Shown here piece by piece: positions 21,826 through 33,480 of a DNA stretch of 64,000 bases. Each line of letters starts with the position of its first letter. Positions within the stretch are counted from its first letter, which is position 1. Location: the NCBI GenBank assembly GCA_026873275.1, contig JANTUC010000001.1:3720001-3784000 (forward strand). Direction: 5' to 3'. Made by a program: the position numbers and the translations under genes. The notes beneath the pieces were generated by a model. It ran no database searches. It had not been told where the DNA came from and saw only the letters and a list, made by a program, of their open reading frames with translations. Source of the DNA: Pseudopithomyces maydicus. Lineage: Eukaryota > Ascomycota > Dothideomycetes > Pleosporales > Didymosphaeriaceae.

Positions 21826-24718
21826 TGTGGGAGGGGGGAGGTAGGTAGGTAGGGATGTGGTGGGTGGGTTGGGGTGGTTCGTGGTCGTTTATAGTGGTGA
21901 GAGTTGGGTCGAATTGAGTCGAATTGGGTTGGGTTGAGTTGAGCTGATTTGGGTCAAGTCAAGTTGAGCCCCTTGGTGTGGTTCGTAGGGATGTATGTAT
22001 GTAGGTACGGTAGTGTTGATACGCGGAGTAGTAGACTGAACAAGACGGCCCTCAAAGCGTAAGAAGAAAGAGAGTAAGCCTCCAACAATCAATGAATGAG
22101 TGAACGATAGTCGGTAGGTAGGTAGATGGATCGATAGACAAGCAAGTATGTACGCACACAACACACCCGCTTACAATCCTTCACTCCCTCCCTCCCCCGG
22201 GGCCTCCCACCTTATATACCCCCCAGCTTACAAACCTCCTTCCACGGCCCACCCCTTCCCGGTCCATGTATTCATCTCGCACGGCATCAACCCAACCGCA
22301 CACACACAGCCCCCCGAAATAGCCCGCCCTACCACTCCCTCGTACATTTCCTCATCGCGTTAGCCCCCATCGCCAGCCCCGCCACGCGATTGGCCTGCTC
22401 GTAGCATCACGTGATGATTCTCACCCAGGGCCCCCGTTGCCGTCGCAAGGAAATCACTCGATTCGTCCTAGCGCGATGATGAGGTGCCGAGGGGGCTCCG
22501 TGCGCGACGCGTCTCCACCCGTAGGCGAGCCCCAAAGCGGAAAATTACGACGGAGTACAGCGTAAAACCGGAGGCATGGATTTCTGCCTGATGACGGGCA
22601 AGGGACGGGACGTGGAAGGGGGAAGGGGGATGCTTATTGGTGGCACGTATGTATTGGGTGGGTTCTGAATGGGTTTTACACACTGCGGCCGGTGGAGGAT
22701 TGGTATGCGCGTTCGGGGGTAGGATGGTAGGTGTGGATCAGGGGCGGCGTGAGCCTGCGGGCTTGGGTGATGCGTGGATGCTTGTGTGTAGTTTTGTCGC
22801 GGAGCTCGGGAGTATGTTGATTTGTTTATTAGAAAAGTAGTAGCTGAGTATAAGCTAACTAGATATAAATACTTAGTAGAACAAAATACTATTTACCCCT
22901 CTTATGTTTTGTGTTTTTGGAAAGCGGCAGGAGAGTAGCTGACTGGATGAAAACGCATATAATGGAGAAAAAGCTGTCAACCCCTCTTGTGACGATTGAA
23001 AACGGGCGTACATAATGAGTTATGATTCAAAAAGAACCCTCTTATAATCAGTAAAAAAATAGCTTGTATACAAGGTAGGAATTCAAAAGTGTTCAATCAG
23101 TTAGCCGGATCATCCTTGGGCCGACCCGGCCTTTAGTTCTCCCGCTCGGGGGTATAGAGAAGCCGTGGCATGGCATGGCGTCGTGATATATATGCTTGTC
23201 TTTCTGTGGCTCTTTCGTTCATGATGAGTGTGGGCTCTTGGGGTCCCCTGTTTCGCGTCTACAGGTGCGTGTTTGGTAAGCTAAATATTCCTTATTCATC
23301 AATATATTTTTCCCTCAAGAAAAAATCTGTTACAAAAACTTGTCGATTTACCGTTATTACTGTGTCAAAGTGATGCCTCAGCCACCCGAGACGCAATTCG
23401 TTAGCGTGAGCACTTTTTCTCCCACCATTCAACTTGGTCTTACGAATGGAACCAGACGGAACACACATTGATATGTCGAGCGGTTGCGAATGCACAGATG
23501 CTGTAGAATCCAAAATCATCAACTGAATACAAGCGTGAAGGGTTGCAACATATTAGTGGTTTTCCTTTCGTTTGCTCCTGCAAGACAGCGAAATCGCACC
23601 ACAACACCTCTATTTCTCTAGTAAAGATTATCGAGAACCCGCATGTACGTATCTACGCACATATTGAGAAAAGAACACCTGCCAAAAAACCAAGTTTTCC
23701 TATCCACCACCAAACTCCACGTATAGCTAGCTGTACATCACTATGCCAAACTAGTGTTATTACTCTAAGTATTTTATAATCTATAATTATCCCCGCATAT
23801 ATCAAGTCCACCGTTCCCCATCCACCTGCCCGTATTTCGTCCAAGCCTTTGCATTCGCAGAATTCTTTGCGTCTGGTATATCGACTTCTCTGTACACACA
23901 TACACTTTTACCAAGATCATGACATGACTAATCCTACGTCCACTCATAGAATTTACGTATATTTGAATATCATTCATTTCTATATTACTCGACGGCGATT
24001 ATCCATCGCCCTACTAACCATCCACCTTTCATCCCATTACACATCGCCCCCTCACCCACCTATATACATGTGTACATACCACGCCCCGCCATCACCACCA
24101 CAATCCCCATACCCATCTCCCTCCCTCCATCCATCCATCCATTATAACAAAAGAAGCATTCAACAGACGTATATATATATGTATGTATATGCATCATGAT
24201 ACATGTATATCGATGCGAAAAGCAAAGGAAAGCAGAGCATCGCAGCAAAGCGCAGCAAATATTATGCAAAGTACATACCGTACCATGCCATAAACCAGCA
24301 TAAAAGCATATAAAGCAAATTAAAAAAAGAAGTTCCTCAAATCTACATAGAAGCGCCCTCGCTAAGAACCGAGTAACAGAAGAAAAAAAAAAGCCGGAAA
24401 TGCATCTTATGAGACATGAACGAGGAAACATGGGATGGGAAGGGGAAATGGGGGGAGGAGAGAGGGAGAAAAGATTGGAGAAGGGAGAGAGGGGGAAAAG
24501 CGCGAAAAGGTAAAAAAGGTATATCCACCACTGAAACAAACTTTGGAAAAAAAAAGACGCACACATAGGTCTCCTCTTTCTTTTCCCCCTCCCCTCGCCC
24601 ACTTCTCACCACGTTTCGTCACGTCACTTCGCCAACCGACCGACCGACCAACCAAGCATCCCATCCATATCCATCTCTCCATCACCTGACTCCCTCCCCC
24701 TCTCTCTTCCACCTCCCC
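21826..24718. other. non-coding, AT-rich island with degenerate repeat
   Basis: 2.9 kb without a supportable gene. 21897-21968 is a minisatellite-like run of GTTGGGTCGAATTGA-type units. From about 22830 to 24300 the composition becomes AT-rich, and a degenerate interspersed repeat lies in it. (CCAT)n occurs at 24125-24145 and GTATAT runs at 24165-24190. No transposase or reverse transcriptase remnant can be read. Confidence 0.5.
22855..23132 (-). repeat. degenerate AT-rich interspersed repeat, copy a
   Basis: On the minus strand it reads in order: an ATGATCCGGCTAACTGATT block, a GACAGCTTTTTCTCC block, an ATTATATGCG block and a CAGTCAGCTACTCTCCTGCC block. The same series of blocks, mutated, occurs at 44330-44680 and 53016-53165. 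It has no coding capacity and looks like an ageing non-autonomous element mutated towards AT. Confidence 0.65.
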
Positions 24719-27700
24719 CTAATACCTCCACCTCCCCAACAACCCAAAACAAAACGCACACTCCCTCTCACTCCTCATCTGCACCATGAACACCCTCGCC
24801 CTCCCACCCATAACCCCTCCCTTCTCCGCGACACCCCCCACAACCCCATCCCTCCCCACATGATCCTCCCAAACACTAACCGCAATCCCGCTCCTCGCCA
24901 CGCGCTCAAAGCAGCTCTCGCTCAGCGTAACATCCAACAGCACACTCGCATCCTTCTTCGCCGTGATCAAGATCCTCTTCTCCTGACTCGGGTCCCGCTG
25001 CCCGGGGACCTCCGCGCGGACGACGGCGCATCCGCGAGGAGGGACGACGGATCGGGCGGGAGGATGGTGAGACGCGCGGCGCCGAGGTCGCTCCACTTGG
25101 TCGTCGTGAGGCGCGAGTAGAGACGGACCTTTGTCGTCGTGATACCCGGGTTGAAGTTCTGGGGGGCATTGCGCCCGTTGAACACGGGGGATGCACTCCC
25201 GCTTCCAGGCCTCGAGGTCCCGCCAGAGCCAGAGTTGCTGGACCCGGCGTCCAAGCTGCCCAGGCTGCGGGATCCCAGCGTCGACCCTCTGATGTTGAAC
25301 CGCCCGTTCTTGCCGAACGCGAGGCGCCCCAGCGCACTTCGCAGCGCGGTATTCATCGTGCCCACCGACGACTCGGTGGCCGCTGATATGGACGCCGCGC
25401 GCGTGCTCGTCTTCCTGTACGAACTGCGGCGCCCCAGGGTGCCCGTCCAGAAGCTCGTTTTATCCCCGGGATTCGGCCTCGCGGCATTTTGGCGCTCCAT
25501 GGCCTCCGCCCAGCTCGCCTGGCCGTACGGGCCGCGCGCATTCTGCAGCGCGATGTACGTCGGATTGTTGATGCGCGAGTGGTTGATCATGGCGTAGAGC
25601 TGGGCGCACTCTGCGGGGTTCCGACTGCGCAGCATGATGTTGTTTCCGCTCTTGATGCGCGAGTCGGGGGTGGGCGGGGAGCGGATGGAGATGTCGATTG
25701 CGGTTGATTTGCGGAGGGGGACGAGGGGCGTGAGTTCGACGGCGATGAGGGGCGCTTTGGACTCGGTGGGGAGGATGTCGTCGCCGTCGGCGAGGAAGGG
25801 CTTGGAGTGTGTGGCGGAGACCTCGTGCACTTCGATTTTGCCCGGGGTGATCACGATGCTGCATTCGTCTGGATGCAGGCTGTCCCAGCGGCCGGCGTCG
25901 GACCACGTGAAGATGGAGGCGATTGCCTTGGAGGCTTGAGTGGAGTTTTGCGGGACGGTCCTGTAGGGGGTATTTGATGCCGATTGGGATGGAGTGATTG
26001 TGCCGTTGGGGAGTGTGTATATTGAGCCAGGGGGCGAGACCTTGGGGAACGGCTTGGGCTGGGGTAGTTGACTGAGCGGCGGTAGTGGTGTGGGAATATC
26101 GTCTTCAAGCTCATCCTCTGACGATTCTGAAATCTCCGACTCTTCGCTTTCTGTCAATTCTTCTTCGCTTTCGCTTGACGATTCTGTGCAGGTTGACGGC
26201 TCGTATTCATGTTTGAGAGGCGATGACGAACGTCGTTTGCCTCTGAAGCCAGTCACGGTAGGAGTAAGTACTGGTGTATTTGATCCCTTCAGAGTTACTG
26301 GTGATGCAGGACTTGGTGAGCGATGCGGTGGCGGTGGGGGAGGTTCGTCGTCAACTTCGTCCATGTCTGGTGCTGCAGGTTGTTCGTCGAAGTGTTCGCG
26401 AGCATCTCCGATTTCCGAGGGCGTAAGCACGGGAATATCTGGTACTTCGCTTGGTTCCTCGGGCGGCGCTGATCCGGTGGAAGACCCGCTCGACTTGCGT
26501 AGTCTTGGAATGGTTGGCATATCCAGTGTTGGCACGGACGAAGCGCGCCGATGCACCAGAGGGCGCACAGGCGGCTCGTAGTCATCGTCCACAGACTGGT
26601 CGTCTTCTGAAGACTCATCTGAATAGTTGCGGTCGACTTCGGAAGCGGTAGGCAGCCATACGCTGAAGCCCTTGCTTGACTGAGACAGCAGCGACGAAGT
26701 TGTCAATGGTGGCTGCTCGGATTGCCGGCGCTTAGACTTCACCCTCAGAGGTTTCGGTTCGGGTTCAACTTCTTCTTCGATAGGATCATCCAGCGTAATT
26801 TGTCTCGAAGGCCGGGAAGTAGAAGGCGAAGAAAGCGTCTTAGAGCGTCTCTTTGCCTTTGTGCGTCTTAGGCTGGAAGGCGAGCCAGGAGAGGCGATCG
26901 AGCCAGGAGAGGCAAGTTGCAGAGCTTCTTCGAAACCCCGTGGCGTGCGTTGACTTGGATCATCGTCATCAGATCGGGGAGAGGTAGCATATGCACCGTA
27001 GTCGAGGTGGTCTTGAGACGCCCCTGGAGGAGATACCGGACTCGACTGAGTACCTGCCACGACATCGCTACTTGGTGGAGTAATCGGCGACACATTTCGC
27101 GATTCTCTTTGACGATCCGGCGTCTCCCAGCTCCATCTTCTGGAAGTGACAAGCGCCTGCTCGCCAATCGGCACTTCGATCTCATGCGGACTGGGAGTGC
27201 GACTCTTTTGCGGCAGAGTCGATCCGGTAGCTGCAGAAACGAGAGAAGAAGATGCGTGGCTACTTGTTGGTCTCGCCGCTTTCTGAAGAGGTTGGTCTCG
27301 TACAAGCTCGGACAATTGAGGAGGTATGGGGGTCAGGCCCAGCATCTGCACCCACTCGAAACCAGCTTGCTCGTCGTCTATCGTCAGAGACATGACTTCA
27401 CTCCACTCATTACCGTCAGCATGGAATCCTCGGATCATCACGATGATCTCGCCCTCACGGTCCCCGTTGCGCGCGGATATGCGGTTCAACTGTATCGGGG
27501 GAAGCAGAAGCCAGCGCTCTGCATTGCCCACTTCGCAAATCAGGAGATCTCCACTCTTGCCATGCCCCGGAGCGTCGTCGCGCATCAATACCTCAACTCG
27601 GCAATTGATCTCCTGTCCACTCGAATGGTAGAGGTGCAAGTCGAAATGGTCTCTCGCGCGCACGCACCGGTTCGGATCGATACGAACGCCAGCAAGAGGA

Positions 27701-30434
27701 GCCAGACTACGAGGATCCCGCGATCTCGTAGGGTCGATGGCTGAAGCGGCTTCGTCTTCGAGTCGCGCGTGCTCATCGTTGGAGCGTTTTCGCGCAGCGG
27801 TAACAAGATCCTGGAAGGTATTGCGCATCTTCTCTGATCGTTCTGTGGGCTTCAGATGGTCGATGCCCTATCAAATGTCAGTGAACAGCGCATAGCAATG
27901 CTGCGATCCAAATTCACCTTGATCGTCTTGGCGAGATATTTCAGGCGCACCAACGGCCGTTTGAGCATGTATGCAACGTCGACACGCTCCCCGTCACCAT
28001 TCACCACGTAGCCCTCGGCATTGCGCGGCATCCCCTCGTCCCACGGTGCGCCGTCATCAGGCCCATTGACGACTTTAGCGGGCTTGAACGGATCCTCGTC
28101 CGCCGACGCAAGGCTGATAACCACATCTTGGAACCCAAGCCGCCACGAGGCAATGTAGTCAGTATACACACGCTGCGCACTCTGCGCCCACGACAAAAAC
28201 GCATCGGAATCCTCCTTCGGCACCCGCTTGTGCAACGTCTTCAGACGCTCCAGCGAAACCCCCATGTCGACAATCGGCTTCGTCACATCACTCGGGCTCG
28301 ACGCCGACGACTTGTTGAACAGGCCCGCGGCAACGGCAGAATCGGATTTGGACAGCACGCAGCTGAGGAGCACGGGGATGACGCCGTCAACAAGCGTGCG
28401 CAGCTCCCGCATGTACTTCCCCTCGTCGGAAGCAAGCTCGTTCATGACGTCGCCCATCGTGGCAGTCGCCAAGCGGCTCCTGTTCGTCCTGATGCTGCGC
28501 GCCGACACGATGCTCTTCGTGCCTGCCTTGGGCATCGACAGCACGGAGATCAGGTCCGCGTGGCTGGCGAGCCTACTGCGCTTCGTGCTCCTGCGGCTCA
28601 CGATGGTTGCCGTGTCGGCGCGGAGCTGCGAGCCTACCTCCGAGGCAGGCGGCTCTTCGACGACGACGCTCTTGTCTGCCGTCGTTTTCGTGGGCTCGGC
28701 GTCCACGGCCGAGGGGTCTGCGGATACGATCGTAGAGAGGCGCTTGCCTGTGGAGGGGAACAGGCGCCGCATGGCTGGACTCTCGTACGGTGCGCCCAGG
28801 GTGATCTTGTCGAAGTCGAGGGTCTGCGAGTCCACGGACGAAGAAGGAGCGGCGGACGCGGCTTCCTCTTCTTCATCTGGTAGTTCGCGGGCAGGCAGGG
28901 ACATTACGCGGTCCTTTGTAGGCGAGTACTGCGTGCGTCTTGCGCCTCGTCGCTTGAGCGTGGGAGTGGGCGATCCGTCCTCTGTTACTTCGGTGATAGA
29001 CGACTCCATAGGGGTGGCTGACGAGACGACGGAAACCTCCTCTTTATCCAGTACCTCCACCGGCATGGTAGAGGCCCTCTTCTTCTTTCGTCGCCGGCTA
29101 TCACTGGTGCGCGTCGGTTCACTCTCACCTGGTGGCTCCTTCGCGTCTGTCGCTGCGCTCACTTCCGACTTATCCCCAGCCGGTGGCAGCTCCATCGTTG
29201 AAACAGATTCCTTAGATTTTCTCCTGCGGCGCGAGTCTGTGTCGTCAAATGGATCCGGCGTCCCCTGGAGCCACATTTCCAAACGACTCCCCAGCTTCTG
29301 AGGAGGCGTCGCCGGCGTCTTCGGCTCAGGTTTGACTGGAGGAGCCTGTTCCTCCTTATGATAGGACCTCCTCCGTACCTTCGACCGGTCTTTCTCCTCC
29401 GTGGCCCTGACCTCAGGCGAAGACTCGCCCGATACATCGCTGAATACCTTCTTCCTGCTCTTCCGCCTCCTCTCACGGATCGCATCGCGGACCTGGGCCT
29501 CCGACTCGCTCGGCTCGTACTCGACTGTGATGAGGTTGGCCGGGTCTTCGCTCAGGGCCGTCTCCGATCGATGGTACGCGTGCATTTTCACGGGCCTGAC
29601 GTCTTCGGCGGACTGCGATGGCCGGGGCGACGTTCGCGCTCGTGGTCGCCGGCGCACTCGCACCATCTCTGTTTCCTCCTTTTCCGCCGGGGGAGAGGCG
29701 ATTGATGCCGCCGGTTCATCACCGTCCTTGGGAGTCTTCGCGCTCCCCGATCCGCTGCTTGTCGGCCGCTCGTCATTCCCAGAGCTCGCGGGACGCGATA
29801 ATCTCCTCTGACGCTGTGCGCGCGCCCGCTGTTGTTGCGGGGTAATCTTAGGCGTGAATATGAGGAGGGGATTCGGCGACAATATCGGGCTCACAGGTTT
29901 CGGCTTTGCCTTCTCCTTCTCTTTTTCCTTCTCCTTCTCCTTCTCCTGCTGCTCCTCCGCCGCCTTCTCTATGGCCTTCCGCACGGCGGGGCGCACCCAA
30001 GCGGTAGGCAGCTGCTTCGGCGAGGGCTTCTTGGGGCTCGTCTTGGGCGGGCTCGCCTTGTTGCGCCAGTGCGAGTCGCTCACGACGCGCTTCTTGGGCG
30101 CGGTCGCAATCTGCAGCTCATCGTCGAGCTTGTTGTGCACGGGCGCGGGCTTCTTTGCGCTCTTGGGGCGCTCCGGGGTGCCCTCGATGGACTTTGCGGG
30201 CGTGGGCGTGGGCTTGGGACTCGGCTTCTCGTCGACGGGCTTCAACTTGGGTGTTGACGGCGGCTGCTGCTGCGGCGGCGGCGGCGGCGGCGAGAGGGCG
30301 GCAGAGGGCTCTGCTGCGGCGTCGGGGGCGGCGTCCGGGTCTGCGTTGAGGTCGAGCTGCCACTTCTTGATCTTGGCCTTTACGTTGGCGGGCCGGTCTA
30401 TCCCAATGGCCTTGCCGAAATCAGCACCTTTCAT
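24719..30434 (-). CDS. very large RhoGEF (DH)-PH-like protein
   Basis: About 1888 residues from exon 30434-27918 and exon 27867-24719, split by a 50 nt intron (27868-27917, CTGAC branch). The N-terminus has a short conserved box, MKGADFGKAIG...KAKIKKWQ, then ~600 disordered residues rich in Ser, Pro and KR. A Dbl-homology-like helical block follows at about residues 650-838 (MNELASDEGKYMRELRTLVDGVIPVLL, ...RLKYLAKTIK) and a PH-like fold after the intron, about 870-1010 (HFDLHLYHSSGQEI to GFEWVQMLGL). After another disordered stretch comes a conserved C-terminal module. It should act as a Rho-GTPase exchange factor or a scaffold derived from one; Bud3-like function is only a guess. The last ~85 residues (KRILITAKKDASVLLDVTLSE...) lie in a different frame, which needs one base near 24990-25010. 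Confidence 0.78.
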
Positions 30435-31632
30435 CGTGGTGCTGGCTGCGAGAGTCGCGGCAGTAACATGGTTCTGGCAGCCGAGTGCCTGGGTGGAGCT
30501 CGCAGCGCAGGGAAGCGTCCGGAGGAGGGCAAAGTCTGTTCTGGCGGACGCAGGGCGCGGTCAGCTCACGGGTGGTGCAGGAGGGCGGGTTCGGCGACTG
30601 TTGTTTTGGCGGATGACCAGCGGTCGCCCAAGACGTCAACAGAGGCTGATTGAGATATCGCTTACCCCCGCACTATATTTACAGCAGACAAGATAGACAG
30701 GTATCCCAGGCGCACGCGCTCTCTCTTTCTACGGGTACTTTCACAGGCGGCGGCTAGGCAGAGCGAGCGACGTTAGGGCACCCAGGCGGAAGCAGTCGGT
30801 GAAAGGGCTAGGCTTGCATGTGCTTCGCTGGCTGCATCCAAGATTCGTCCCCGACAACAAACCGGCTACAAGCGAGGAGGGAGTGGATCGAGGAACCCAG
30901 CCCTAGTCGCACCCGAGATCGATCTTCGCGACAGGACAGCCACCCGCACGCCATTGCGCCGTGCCGGGCAATACAATACGTAGACAGCCTGTGTGTGTCT
31001 TCGAGCCCACGGCTGCCCGGCGCACTCCCAGCCTCCAGCCCGCGACGTGCTCGTGCAACGTGCAGGCGTGTGTGTGTCCTCGTTGCTGGGGAAGCCAATG
31101 GGCCCTCCCCCGAGTGGTCGCCGCACGCCGCACCGCCCACCCCTGCACGCCAACCCCCATGACGATTGCTTTACGCGTTCAAGCCTCGAGAGCCGACGAA
31201 TCGAGTAGTCTATGTATACTACAGTTTACATACAGCACGTCGTCTAGCTTACCTGGCTCTACGTACACATTCTAGAAACCTTCTCCGCCACGCCGCGTCC
31301 TGAGCTTGTATGTATGTAGACTATACTAGGTGTGTGCAGTGGTAGTGGGTGTCAATCGAAGTCGAATCGGATATTATATAATACAATCTGTACAGTACAC
31401 CGTCTAGCTAGATGACTCTACATATTCTAGAAAGCTTCCCTGCCGCCCCGCGCCCGAGCTCGAATGTATAGTGGGTATCAATCGCTCCGCTGCGCTCCGC
31501 TCCGTTCCCGCAGCCCGCCGACCGTCGCGCCCCATCTCCTCCCCCCCCCCCCCCATCCCATCTCTATACCAGCGCCATCGCATCTAGCCCCGAAACCCCC
31601 TATGTACAAGTCCCCCACCATCCCATCTAATC
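30435..31632. other. non-coding spacer
   Basis: 5' flank of the RhoGEF-like gene and 3' flank of the EBP-like gene. It includes an imperfect tandem duplication (31215-31482), CTCCG repeats at 31485-31505 and a homopolymer of about 14 C near 31545-31558. Frames in 30.8-31.2 kb overlap on both strands and are not credible. Confidence 0.5.
31215..31482. repeat. imperfect tandem duplication
   Basis: Two copies in the same orientation. Both carry, in order, CGTCTAGCT, ATTCTAGAAA, a CCGCGcCC-like GC patch, GAGCT plus TGTAT, and GTGGGTxTCAATCG. Copy 1 is about 31215-31355 and copy 2 about 31372-31482, the second somewhat shorter. Confidence 0.6.
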
Positions 31633-32656
31633 CTACAAATGCTTCTTCGCGCTCCCATTCTGCAAGCTCGCACTCAGCACCTTCTCAGCGCGGTTCAGCG
31701 CCGTGAACGCCCTCGTGCACGCGCCCACGCTCTTGCAGATCAGGATGAACGGGATCACGATCCAGAAGGCGTTCATGAACACAAAGTACCCCCAGTAGTA
31801 CGCTGCCTCGGGCCGCGAGTACGAGAGCCCCAGCAGCCGCTCGTCGAACAGCGACGTCGCGTAGTAGAGCACGTCGCCGTAGAGCTGCCCGAGCGAGACG
31901 ATGATCGTGAAGGGGTGGCGGAGAGGGTGGTCTTTCGCGATGTACGCGGCGGTGAGGAAGGAGAGGGGACCCCATGCGGCCTGTATGTATATCAAATATA
32001 ATCAGCATTCATCCAACTTTCATGCCTGACTCGGTATACATATAATGTAAAGCAGGAGGGGGAGAGGGAGGAGAAGGGAAGGGAGGAGAAGGGAAGGGAG
32101 GAAAGAGGCCGCCACTCACCGCCGTAATACTCTCCATACACAACACAAACGCGCTATCCGCGGTCAAATACCTCGAATCCGACAACGCGTACTCCTTCCA
32201 CAGCTGCCCAAACAGATCCTGATGCCCGCCGATGGTCCTGAAATTCCACGCATAGTACCCCTCGAAGAACAAGTGTATGAATCCACACAGCACGAACCAG
32301 AGTATCACGGCGAGGTCCGACACCGGGAGGTTCGGCCGCACCCGCTTGACGGTTACGAACGTGCACCCGAAGATGACGGCGCACCCCGCCGCGAACAGGG
32401 ATACCAGCTCGAGCGTGTTGTACTCGTTCGCGAGGTACCCCGCGATGGGCGACTCGGGCGGGAAGTACGGGTGGGCGATGAATGTGGATTTGAGGGATTC
32501 CTGGAGGGTTTCCATGACGGGGGATGCGGATGCGGAGGGCGATGATGATGCGAGCGCTGACGATGCCGATGACAACGCTGATGATGGCGATGACAACGCC
32601 GACGATGCGGCGGTCCCGGCGAAGGTGTCCTGCAGGCGGCGGAGGAAGGAAGCCAT
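31633..32656 (-). CDS. EXPERA/EBP family protein, sterol delta8-delta7 isomerase-like
   Basis: A 294-residue ER membrane protein of the emopamil-binding-protein (EXPERA) family, from exons 32656-32120 and 31980-31633. The 139 nt intron (31981-32119) joins MESITA to AAWGPLSFL. Family features include GFIHLFFEGYYAWN, with the His and Glu that in human EBP protonate and position the sterol, KEYALSDSRYL with the second Glu, and AYYWGYFVFMNAFWIVIPF in the last helix. EBP isomerises delta8 sterols to delta7 sterols. Because fungi also use an unrelated isomerase (ERG2), this protein may be a backup enzyme or act on another lipid. The first ~45 residues are a Ser/Ala-rich extension. The C-terminus ends KKHL, and the KKxx-like end suggests ER retention. 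The start is the ATG at 32656. Confidence 0.88.
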
Positions 32657-33480
32657 GGTTTTGGGGGGGGAAAAGGGCAAAACTTTCTTTTGGTCGGTCG
32701 GGTAGGGAAGGGGGAGGGAGGAAAGACGGGGGCGCGCGCGAGGTTTACTTTTTTCCCGTTCGGGGTCGCGGAGCGGAGCGCGGTGGGCTTGGGACGCGTC
32801 TGGGCAGGGGGCGCTAGGCTGGGTTGGGGTTGGTGGGGGAGCGATTAGGGGTGGATTCTACATACATACGTATGGGGATATGCGAGGTGGGAGAGGTAGA
32901 TGGAGATTATGTTGTGTTTCTTACGTTGGGTTGGTGGGATGGGACATGTGCGCTTTGTGTGCCGCGGTTTGCGTGTTGCCCATGGTTTGGATGTCGCTCT
33001 GCTTGAACGACATGGAGGAAACCTTTTGTCGCGGTGGAAACTTGACCAACTTTTGACTGTATAAACTCGTGCTTTTTCTCATTTGCGACTGCGAAATTGA
33101 ATGTAGTTCATATAGGTATTCTATACCCTTTCTCTTACGAATTGTGTGGCATTTTCGATGTCGCTCCCATCGATTCGCTCTAGCTGGGAGTTGCGCTTGA
33201 CGTGAAAACGGTACCGTGGAAACGGTACCGTGGAAAGACATTCGCGGTGGTGCATGGTAACATTCAATACGTCTTTTGCGACCGACTTAGGACTTGGTAT
33301 CTTGAAAACTGGAAAAGAAGTAGCCAAGGCTTGCACAATCGACGCAGATATATGGCGGGCAAAGGAATAGATTGTTACAATCGATATCACTTGCCCGGCG
33401 GTAAATGACGATATCACACTGGCGGAAAAACGGACCAAGGAATTTTTGTCGTCAGAGTGCAAGTTGTTCAACGGGTCGTG
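32657..33480. other. non-coding, boundary of the accessory region
   Basis: Promoter side of the EBP-like gene up to the start of the motif array. It includes a tandem palindrome at 33207-33235 and no credible open reading frame. From about 33050 the composition moves from GC-rich to balanced. Confidence 0.45.
33207..33235. repeat. 14 bp tandem repeat of a 10 bp palindrome
   Basis: AACGGTACCGTGGA occurs twice back to back. Each copy holds the perfect palindrome ACGGTACCGT (33208-33217 and 33222-33231). The 14 bp phasing of two identical dyads looks like a cooperative protein-binding site. Confidence 0.8.

Noticed and set aside
28228..29301. 357-codon plus-strand frame
   Set aside because: It lies fully antisense to the conserved RhoGEF-like exon and is a compositional shadow of Ser/Arg-rich codons.
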